Under the pieces are notes generated by a model. It was not told where the DNA came from and did no database searches. It worked only from the letters and a program-made list of their open reading frames with translations. From assembly GCF_009759685.1 (NCBI RefSeq), contig NZ_CP046654.1, positions 3,720,001 to 3,784,000 on the forward strand: a stretch of DNA of 64,000 nt, read 5' to 3'. A program made the translations under genes and the position numbers. The stretch's first letter is position 1, and the number at the start of each line of letters is the position of its first letter. The DNA comes from Acinetobacter baumannii. GTDB lineage: Bacteria > Pseudomonadota > Gammaproteobacteria > Pseudomonadales > Moraxellaceae. Positions 57,538 to 64,000 of this stretch are shown here, in pieces.

Positions 57538-57589
57538 TGGACATGTGTTCAAATCATGGTTATTATATACACAACTGGACACTTGTCCA
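57538..57589. promoter_or_regulatory. Two matching TetR operator palindromes
   Basis: TGGACATGTGTTCA at 57538-57551 and TGGACACTTGTCCA at 57576-57589 share TGGACANNTGTYCA; the second is a perfect palindrome. Centres are 38 bases apart, in the gap between the pump gene and the TetR gene. Confidence 0.65.
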
Positions 57590-57638
57590 ACTTTTAGTTT
57601 TAATGTAATTTGTGTCGAATTCAGTCAGGTAAAAAAAC

Positions 57639-58217
57639 ATGGCCTATCTTAATCGCGATCAACGCAGAGAAATGATTCTGCAAGCTGCCATGCAAATTGC
57701 TTTGGCTGAAGGTTTTACAGCCATGACGGTACGTAGAATCGCAACAGAAGCACAAACCTCTACCGGACAAGTCCATCATCATTTTTCTTCGGCATCTCAT
57801 TTAAAAGCTGAAGCTTTTTTAAAGCTGATGGAACAGCTTGATGAAATTGAACAAACTCTCCAAACAACTAGCCAATTTCAAAGACTTTTCATCTTATTAG
57901 GCGCAGAAAATATCGACAGACTTCACCCCTACTTACGTTTATGGAATGAAGCTGAACTCTTGATTGAACAAGATATTGAAATACAAAAAGCGTATAACCT
58001 CGCCATGCAAAGTTGGCATCAAGCTATTGTGCAATCGATCGAATGCGGTCAAAAAGAAGGTGAATTTAAAAATAGGTCTAATTCCACAGATATTGCGTGG
58101 CGACTCATTGCCTTTGTGTGTGGATTAGAAGGGATTTATAAACTTGGTTTACAAGGTTTAGTTGAAGAAGATTTTAAGCGTCATACCGAAGCAATTATTC
58201 GCCTAGAATTATTATAA
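57639..58217 (+). CDS. TetR-family repressor of the SmvA-like pump
   Basis: A 192-residue regulator. The HTH (REMILQAAMQIALAEGFTAMTVRRIATEAQTSTGQVHHHFSSASHLKAE) covers residues 10-60 and has the His-rich recognition region GQVHHHF seen in SmvR-like proteins. AGGTAAAAAAAC precedes the ATG. Divergent from the efflux pump with two shared palindromes between, so it is the probable local repressor (inference). The inducer is likely a cationic biocide, by analogy with SmvR. Confidence 0.83.
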   Translation: MAYLNRDQRREMILQAAMQIALAEGFTAMTVRRIATEAQTSTGQVHHHFSSASHLKAEAFLKLMEQLDEIEQTLQTTSQFQRLFILLGAENIDRLHPYLRLWNEAELLIEQDIEIQKAYNLAMQSWHQAIVQSIECGQKEGEFKNRSNSTDIAWRLIAFVCGLEGIYKLGLQGLVEEDFKRHTEAIIRLELL

Positions 58218-58264
58218 ATGTTGAGCTGGCATTGCTTAAAAATACCAGCTTTAAAATACTAAAA

Positions 58265-59524
58265 TTAGAACCAACCTTTACGGCCTTTTAAAATTTGGTC
58301 TGTGCAACGTAAAGCTTCTTGGGTCAGCCCCCACAAACGATAATCGCCTGTGATTGAACCAATCTGGAAGTTATGAGTATAAGCAAAGCTGAGGTCACGC
58401 TCAGGATCACACCACGCTCCTGAACCATTGTAACCAATATGTCCAAAGCCATTTTTTGCACGTTTACCCATAGTAATAATACGGTGATATCCTAAGCGCC
58501 AATTCATCGGTATTGGCATGACACGATCACGTGCATAACTTTGAATAGTACTAAGTTCTTTAAATACTTCTGGGCGAATCAATTGCTGTCCATCCCATTC
58601 ACCTTGATTTGCTAGCATCGCATAAATTTTAGCAAGGCTATTTGCAGTAAATGTCCCGTTCGCTGCCGGAATGACTGCTTGCAGTCCCTCATCACTAAAA
58701 AAACTAAAATTTTTCATTCCTTTTGGAATCATCGCATCCTGAAAGTCTTGCGGGTCTTGACCCGTCCATGTAATCACTTTTTCAGAGAGTGAACTCTTAC
58801 GCGTCTTTGGCTTTTTAGGTTTTTCAACTTGAGTAGATGCTGGTTTTTCTGGTTTTGGTTGAATAATTAAACGTGCTACACGATCCAACTCATTTGCAGG
58901 CGTTCCAAAATAAGCACCATCTAACTGTAATGGCTCAACAAGATATTTTTGCATGAGCTGATCTAGAGATTGACCAGTTGCTTTTTCAAGTACGCCACCG
59001 ACAAGCCAACCAAATGTTAAAGCTTGATAAGCATTACCCTCTCCTGCAAGGAATCTTGGCTTAGTCGCCGCGACCACATCTAACATATGTGACCAGTCGA
59101 GCATTTCTCTCGCACTTTCGATGATATTTCGAACATCAAACATGCCGCTTTGATGGCTTAACACATGACGCAAAGTCATTTGCTCTTTTCCATTTTGAGC
59201 AAACTCAGACCAATAGGTCGCAATCGGTTTGTCGTATTCTAAAAAACCTTCACTTACTAAAATATGCGCTAAAGTTGCAAGTACACCTTTACCCGTAGAG
59301 TAGCAAACAGCCAAGGTATCAGGTTGCCAAGTTTCATTTTGTGATTTTAGACCGGTGTAGATATCTACAACTTTTTGGCCTCTAAAATAAACCGCTAAAG
59401 CAGCTCCACCTTGTCCTGTTCTAGCATCTTGAAGACGGCTAAACTGGTGAGCTAAATCAATAAAACGTTCATCTAAAATACCGTGATAGTTATGGGTATC
59501 GGCCAGTAAAATCTCTTTAATCAC
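58265..59524 (-). CDS. Serine hydrolase of the beta-lactamase/EstB family
   Basis: A 419-residue cytoplasmic protein (no signal peptide). The S-x-x-K active site is YSTGKGVLATLAHIL; the Tyr of YQALTFGWLVGG is the usual second motif, and HIGYNGSGAWCDPE is near the C-terminal third motif. A Lys-rich insertion (VEKPKKPKTRKSSLSEK) sits in the middle. Family members are esterases and D-amino peptidases rather than secreted beta-lactamases, so drug resistance should not be assumed. It lies ahead of the maoC-fabG pair on the same strand, but not tightly. Confidence 0.82.
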   Translation of the reverse strand: MIKEILLADTHNYHGILDERFIDLAHQFSRLQDARTGQGGAALAVYFRGQKVVDIYTGLKSQNETWQPDTLAVCYSTGKGVLATLAHILVSEGFLEYDKPIATYWSEFAQNGKEQMTLRHVLSHQSGMFDVRNIIESAREMLDWSHMLDVVAATKPRFLAGEGNAYQALTFGWLVGGVLEKATGQSLDQLMQKYLVEPLQLDGAYFGTPANELDRVARLIIQPKPEKPASTQVEKPKKPKTRKSSLSEKVITWTGQDPQDFQDAMIPKGMKNFSFFSDEGLQAVIPAANGTFTANSLAKIYAMLANQGEWDGQQLIRPEVFKELSTIQSYARDRVMPIPMNWRLGYHRIITMGKRAKNGFGHIGYNGSGAWCDPERDLSFAYTHNFQIGSITGDYRLWGLTQEALRCTDQILKGRKGWF

Positions 59525-59595
59525 ATGAAGTTCCTTGCATTTTTTGTTATTTTGCTCAAAAGCAGCCCAAACCTCTGTTCAGGCTGCTGCTATTT

Positions 59596-60450
59596 TTATA
59601 ATGCTTTTATAGTTCCTGCAACATGCGGTTTTTGTGATTTGGCATTACGAATCAAGAAATCTGTCTTTTTATCTGCATTTGCCGTTAAAAACTCAACTTT
59701 TGACGGTAAGAACATTGGCAGCTTAAACCACACATCTGCTTCATAAGCATTTGGTAATTCAAGGTTCGCTAGTGCTTTCGCTTTACTCCACATGCCATGC
59801 GCAATTGCTTGTTTAAAGCCAAAAGCTTTTGCTGTAATAGCATGAATATGAATTAAGTTAAAATCACCAGACACTTTCGCGTAACGGCGACCAGTGTTTT
59901 CTAAAATATTCCACTCTGCCTCTGGCACATAAGTTGGTACTTGTTCTTCTTTGGCTTTCTCACCCACTCTTTTCTCGACTTTTTGGCGAGATAAATAAGT
60001 CGTTAAGCCTTCCATCACCACTTCATTGCCAACTTTTGCCGTGGTAATAAAGTCAAACTGAACGCCTTTATCATGTGGTTTTAGTTCCCCAAATTTACAT
60101 GACAGAGTGAGTTTTTCAGTTACGCCAATCGGTCTGGTCTGTTTAATCTGGTTACGAATATGCACTAAACCTAAAATTGGAAATGGGAAGGCTTCTGCTG
60201 TCATCATGTGCATTTGCAAGCTTTGAGAAAGTACCGCTAAATAAATTGCAGGTACAAAGCCATTATTTTGAAAGCCACATACTTCGTTATAAGCTTTGAG
60301 ATGGTTCTGATCAATTTCTAAAGTATCTACCACATATTCAACTTGCGGTAATATTTTTGGACCTTTCGGTTTTTTAAAAATTAAACCTTGTACTACTTTT
60401 GGATAAGCCAATGCCGCTTTTGGTAGCTGGCTAAAATGACGAGTATTCAT
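59596..60450 (-). CDS. MaoC-like enoyl-CoA hydratase/dehydratase
   Basis: About 284 residues from ATG 60450, with AAGG upstream. Two hot-dog halves: an N-terminal degenerate one and a C-terminal one with the MaoC motif YAKVSGDFNLIHIHAITAKAFGFKQAIAHGMW, containing the Asp and His of the catalytic pair. The family hydrates enoyl-CoA or dehydrates 3-hydroxyacyl-CoA. It lies 75 bases after fabG on the same strand and opposite a divergent thiolase; the three enzymes could form a hydroxyacyl-CoA loop (inference). Confidence 0.85.
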   Translation of the reverse strand: MNTRHFSQLPKAALAYPKVVQGLIFKKPKGPKILPQVEYVVDTLEIDQNHLKAYNEVCGFQNNGFVPAIYLAVLSQSLQMHMMTAEAFPFPILGLVHIRNQIKQTRPIGVTEKLTLSCKFGELKPHDKGVQFDFITTAKVGNEVVMEGLTTYLSRQKVEKRVGEKAKEEQVPTYVPEAEWNILENTGRRYAKVSGDFNLIHIHAITAKAFGFKQAIAHGMWSKAKALANLELPNAYEADVWFKLPMFLPSKVEFLTANADKKTDFLIRNAKSQKPHVAGTIKAL

Positions 60451-60525
60451 ACCTAACCTTTTATAATTTATAGATTCTTGAATAAAAAAGGGATGCACAA
60501 GCACCCCCTCTTTAGCTAAAAGTGC

Positions 60526-61917
60526 TTAAGCGCCCAACAAGCTTTGACCGCACACGCGTACAACGTTGCCATTTACGCCTGTAGAAGCAGTTGATGCAAA
60601 CCATGCAATTGTTTCTGCCACATCAACAGGTAAACCGCCTTGTTGCATTGAGTTCATACGGCGACCAGCTTCACGAATTGCAAATGGAATCGCAGCAGTC
60701 ATTTGAGTCTCGATAAAGCCAGGTGCTACTGCGTTAATGGTAATACCATTTTTTAGAATAGGCGCAGTAAATTTAACTAGACCAATCACACCAGCTTTAG
60801 ATGCAGCATAGTTGGTTTGACCAAGGTTACCAGCAATACCACTAATAGATGATACACAAACAATACGGCCATTTGCATTTAGACCATCGTTTTCTAACAA
60901 GTAGTCGTTTACGCGTTCAGCAGCAGACAAATTAATGTTAATGACCAAGTCCCAAAGCTCTGGCTTCATGTTTGCCAAAGTTTTGTCACGTGTAATACCT
61001 GCGTTATGAACGATAATATCTAAACCGCCTTGTTTTGTCGCAGCAGCTTTAATTTTTTCGCCCGCATCAGCAGCTGTAATGTCAATTGCCAATGTAGAAC
61101 CGCCAATATCAGCAGCTACACGGTCAAGATCAGCTTGTTGTTGTGGTACGTCTAAACAAATAACATGCGCACCGTCACGTGCCAACACATGTGCAATTGC
61201 CTCACCGATACCACGGCTTGCACCAGTTACTAACGCAGTTTTTCCAGCAAGCGGTTTTGCCCAATCAACATCAACCACATCTGCTTTAGAAACACGAATC
61301 ACTTGACCAGATACATAAGCTGAACGTGGTGAAAGCAAGAAACGTAATGTTGATTCAAGGTTTGCAGCAGCACCTTCGTCTACATACACAACTTGAGCAG
61401 TAATACCCTTTTTAAATTCTTTACCTACAGATTTGATAAAACCTTCAAGTGCACGCTGAGCAATCGCTTGTTTTACAGTTTTCGCAGTTTCAGGCGTTGT
61501 ACCAATAACAATCACTCGACCAGAAGTCGCAACTTGACGTGCAATCGGGTTAAAGAATTTATAAAGTTCGTTTAACTGTTCTGAGTTTTGAATACCAGAT
61601 GCATCAAATACAACAGCCTTAAATTTTGATTCTTTATCGCCTGCATTGAATGGACGTAAATTTAAACCAACTTTTGCAGCTTCTTGTTGTAATGCAACAT
61701 TATTGCCTACATAGCTATCTGCATGAATATTGCTAAGTACTTGTGCAATCACACCAGACAAAACGCTTGACGGCGCCGCGCCAACCAATACTGCACCTTT
61801 CACTACTGGCTGAGCACTTTCAAAACGCTCTAATACAACAGGCGAAGGTAAACCCAGATTTTTAACAACGAATTTACCAATAGGAGATTGCGTAAATGCT
61901 TGGTATTGATCAGTCAT
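60526..61917 (-). CDS. fabG: Long-form 3-oxoacyl-[ACP]/CoA reductase
   Basis: A 463-residue high-molecular-weight FabG. The C-terminal half (from about residue 205) is a standard short-chain dehydrogenase with AKPLAGKTALVTGASRGIGEAIAHVLARDGAHVICLDV, the active Ser in VCVSSISGIAG, YAASKAGVIGLVKF with Tyr and Lys, and APGFIETQMTA. The N-terminal about 200 residues are a degenerate Rossmann-like domain (GAVLVGAAPSSVLSG; RVIVIGTTPETAK) found only in this long form. It acts on longer acyl chains and often uses CoA thioesters (known of the family). Confidence 0.9.
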   Translation of the reverse strand: MTDQYQAFTQSPIGKFVVKNLGLPSPVVLERFESAQPVVKGAVLVGAAPSSVLSGVIAQVLSNIHADSYVGNNVALQQEAAKVGLNLRPFNAGDKESKFKAVVFDASGIQNSEQLNELYKFFNPIARQVATSGRVIVIGTTPETAKTVKQAIAQRALEGFIKSVGKEFKKGITAQVVYVDEGAAANLESTLRFLLSPRSAYVSGQVIRVSKADVVDVDWAKPLAGKTALVTGASRGIGEAIAHVLARDGAHVICLDVPQQQADLDRVAADIGGSTLAIDITAADAGEKIKAAATKQGGLDIIVHNAGITRDKTLANMKPELWDLVININLSAAERVNDYLLENDGLNANGRIVCVSSISGIAGNLGQTNYAASKAGVIGLVKFTAPILKNGITINAVAPGFIETQMTAAIPFAIREAGRRMNSMQQGGLPVDVAETIAWFASTASTGVNGNVVRVCGQSLLGA

Positions 61918-62152
61918 GATTATTATCTCTCAAAGAAATGAATTTTCTACGACAGGCTTCATTATGTTATGAGATGGATAGAAACAATATGAAAGCAGTC
62001 GTTCATTAGAGTTACTCCAAATCATACTTGAGTTCATCTTTGGATGTCTTGACCTGAATGCTATCTACAATGTCATTCTAGTCAATACAGGTCTATTTGA
62101 ATTGTGTTAAGGTAGCTAACAAGAATATCGTTATTATGCTTGGAAAAGCCTT

Positions 62153-63721
62153 ATGAGCAAAACAACTCAAGAAAATCCAGCAGTCGAGAATTCTGCTCAG
62201 GAAAAAGTGTCAAATACATCAAAGTCGGCTTCTAACACGGCTAAGCGTAACAGCACTACTCCTAAAGCAGCAACTAATACACCAAAAACGACACGTACTC
62301 GTTCAACGACTGCACCTGCACGTAGCCCTCGTAGTAAGAGCGCTGCTTCAGCAACCCCGTCTACATCTTCAAATGTAGCTGCAGCACCAAAAGCAACAAA
62401 AACCAAAACTTCTGTTCAACAGGATAAAACCATGAGTCAAAACACTGTTCGCCGCGTTGCAATTATTGGTGGCAACCGTATTCCATTTGCACGTTCAAAT
62501 ACTGCTTATTTCAAAGCGTCTAATTCTGACATGCTGACAGCAGCATTGAATGGTTTGGTTGAACGCTTTAACTTACAAGGTAAGCGTATTGGTGAAGTCG
62601 TTGCTGGTGCTGTTTTAAAACACAGCCGTGACTTTAATATGACTCGTGAAGTTGTATTGAGCACAGATCTTGCTCCTGAAACCCCTGCTTATGACATTCA
62701 AATTGCTTGTGGTACAGGTTTACAAGCAGCTTTTGTTGTTGCTAACAAAATTGCGCTTGGTCAAATCGACGTAGGTATTGCAGGTGGCGTAGATACAACT
62801 TCTGACGCACCGATTGCTGTAGGTGATGGTTTACGTAAGGTTTTACTTGAGCTTAATGTTGCTAAAACGGGTAAAGACCGCCTTAAAGCACTCACAAAAA
62901 TTGATTTTAAAAAGCTTCTTGATGCACCAAGCAATGGTGAACCGCGTACTGGCCTTTCAATGGGTGAGCACCAAGCAATCACTGCTTTAGAATGGGGTAT
63001 CACTCGCGAAGCACAAGACGAATTAGCTGCAAGCAGCCATCAAAAACTTGCTGCTGCTTATGAGCGTGGTTTCTTTGATGACTTAATGACTCCATTCTTA
63101 GGTCTTAACCGTGACAACAACTTACGTCCTGACAGTACAGTTGAAAAACTTGCTAAGTTAAAACCAGTTTTCGGTAAAGGCGAAACTGCAACAATGACAG
63201 CGGGTAACTCAACTCCGTTGACTGATGGTGCTTCTGTGGTATTGCTTGCTTCTGAAGAATGGGCAAAAGAAAACGGACATGAAGTTTTAGCTTATCTTTC
63301 TTTCTCTGAAACAGCAGCTGTTGACTTCATTGGCAAGAACGGTCCTAAAGAAGGCTTATTGATGGCTCCTGCTTATGCAGTACCTCGTATGCTTAAGCGT
63401 GCTAACCTTAAGCTTCAAGACTTCGATTTCTACGAAATCCATGAAGCATTTGCATCTCAAGTACTCTCTACCTTAAAAGCTTGGGAAGATGAAAAATTCT
63501 GTAAAGAACGTCTTGGCTTAGATGCACCATTGGGTTCAATTGACCGCTCTAAACTGAACGTAAATGGTTCATCTTTAGGTGCAGGTCACCCATTTGCTGC
63601 AACTGGTGGCCGTATCTTGGCTACTGCAGCTAAATTAATTAATGAAAAAGGTTCAGGCCGCGCATTAATCTCGATCTGTACAGCAGGCGGTGAAGGTGTG
63701 GTTGCGATTGTAGAAAAATAA
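62153..63721 (+). CDS. fadI: Acetyl-CoA acyltransferase (thiolase) with basic N-terminal extension
   Basis: A 522-residue thiolase. The catalytic Cys is in DIQIACGTGLQAA, and the late motifs EIHEAFASQV, NVNGSSLGAGHPFAATGGRI and SICTAGGEGVVAIVEK are standard, closest to FadI-like acetyltransferases. The first about 93 residues are an unusual Ser/Thr/Ala/Lys-rich, low-complexity extension (KTTRTRSTTAPARSPRSKS) resembling basic histone-like or phasin tails. An internal ATG at 62432 behind AGGAT would give a normal-length enzyme; the upstream ATG follows GGAAAAG. Divergent from fabG-maoC. Confidence 0.86.
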   Translation: MSKTTQENPAVENSAQEKVSNTSKSASNTAKRNSTTPKAATNTPKTTRTRSTTAPARSPRSKSAASATPSTSSNVAAAPKATKTKTSVQQDKTMSQNTVRRVAIIGGNRIPFARSNTAYFKASNSDMLTAALNGLVERFNLQGKRIGEVVAGAVLKHSRDFNMTREVVLSTDLAPETPAYDIQIACGTGLQAAFVVANKIALGQIDVGIAGGVDTTSDAPIAVGDGLRKVLLELNVAKTGKDRLKALTKIDFKKLLDAPSNGEPRTGLSMGEHQAITALEWGITREAQDELAASSHQKLAAAYERGFFDDLMTPFLGLNRDNNLRPDSTVEKLAKLKPVFGKGETATMTAGNSTPLTDGASVVLLASEEWAKENGHEVLAYLSFSETAAVDFIGKNGPKEGLLMAPAYAVPRMLKRANLKLQDFDFYEIHEAFASQVLSTLKAWEDEKFCKERLGLDAPLGSIDRSKLNVNGSSLGAGHPFAATGGRILATAAKLINEKGSGRALISICTAGGEGVVAIVEK

Positions 63722-63734
63722 TTTCTATTTATCG

Positions 63735-63771
63735 ACCAAAAAAATAAGCACCCATCTGGGTGCTTATTTCA
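63735..63771. terminator. Terminator between thiolase and aceI
   Basis: ATAAGCACCCA pairs with TGGGTGCTTAT with a 2-base loop; A and T runs on either side, usable in both directions. Confidence 0.85.
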
Positions 63772-63787
63772 TTTCAATCTATGTGAA

Positions 63788-64000
63788 TTAGTGAAGTGAT
63801 GCTGCTTTAGCATTTGGGAAAAACTTATCTTCAATATGGTCATAACACCACTGGAAAATAAAGGTATAAACCAAAATACATAAGGTCAAACCTATATCTA
63901 AAATAAATGCATCAATCACTGTCATCTGCATCATATATGCAATCATTGGAACAGTCGCAATCAGCAAACCACCCTCAAAACCAATCGCATGTAAAATCCG
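63788..64000 (-). CDS. aceI: Chlorhexidine efflux transporter AceI (PACE family), partial
   Basis: The C-terminal 70 residues of a gene running out of the window. Two hydrophobic helices carry the conserved PACE second-half sequence: RILHAIGFEGGLLIATVP, FILDIGLTLCILVYTFIF and QWCYDHIEDKFFPN, ending KAASLH. From memory this is essentially the published A. baumannii AceI, which exports chlorhexidine and short-chain diamines such as putrescine and cadaverine. The start and the divergent regulator gene aceR would be beyond the edge. Confidence 0.92.
   Translation of the reverse strand, partial: RILHAIGFEGGLLIATVPMIAYMMQMTVIDAFILDIGLTLCILVYTFIFQWCYDHIEDKFFPNAKAASLH

Noticed and set aside
58265..59524. 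Beta-lactamase-like gene as an antibiotic resistance determinant
   Set aside because: No signal peptide and an EstB-like motif set; more likely an esterase.

Overview
The window is a low-GC gammaproteobacterial chromosome segment that I assign to Acinetobacter, probably the A. baumannii/calcoaceticus complex. The gene cut by the right edge reads as the chlorhexidine efflux pump AceI. Other Acinetobacter traits are an orphan umuC behind a UmuDAb-like operator, a moaC-moaB fusion, a phosphocholine-type phospholipase C and the nas/nir arrangement. No insertion sequence, prophage, CRISPR array, rRNA or tRNA gene was seen; this is mostly ordinary chromosome.

Layout. 0-15 kb: end of glnG (ntrC), a TetR regulator, argF, a tyrosine-phosphatase-like protein, ispF, an LprI-like secreted protein, a D-amino-acid dehydrogenase behind a tandem glycine riboswitch, three uncharacterised small genes, fumC, a GalE-like epimerase lacking the usual catalytic lysine, the tusDCB-tusE tRNA-thiolation genes, a divergent EamA exporter/MocR regulator pair and an HxlR regulator. 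15.5-32 kb: a molybdenum cofactor and nitrate assimilation island (moaA-moaD-moaE-moaCB-moeA, a frameshifted molybdopterin oxidoreductase, mobA, nasA, a NirD-reductase fusion, nirB), with divergent nasT-nasS. The cofactor genes supply NasA; nitrate is reduced by NasA and nitrite by NirB with the NirD fusion. The nirB/nasT gap holds two divergent sigma-54-type promoters and, on the nirB side, a hairpin leader ending in a strong terminator. This fits NtrC activation plus NasS/NasT (ANTAR) antitermination.

32-45 kb: orphan umuC, aroQ-accB-accC, a secreted protein, an MFS transporter, a putative haem-oxygenase-fold diiron enzyme divergent from a TetR gene, a 610-bp AT-rich gap, a PepSY membrane protein and a membrane-anchored glutamate-synthase-like flavoprotein. 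44-51 kb: lysophospholipase-like hydrolase, DUF218 protein, murB, LMW phosphatase, a secreted beta-propeller protein, Fe-alcohol dehydrogenase and thioesterase. 51-64 kb: Tat-exported phospholipase C with an unlisted 50-residue lipoprotein gene, dnaX with a 16-unit Glu-Pro microsatellite, an SmvA-like efflux pump and its TetR repressor around two matching palindromes, an EstB-like hydrolase, maoC-fabG divergent from a thiolase with a long basic N-terminal extension, and the end of aceI.

The items most worth a second look are the nas/nir control region, the glycine riboswitch on a D-amino-acid dehydrogenase, the frameshifted oxidoreductase, the two enzymes with altered catalytic motifs, the small lipoprotein and the putative diiron enzyme. 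All domain and family calls are by eye, without database searches.
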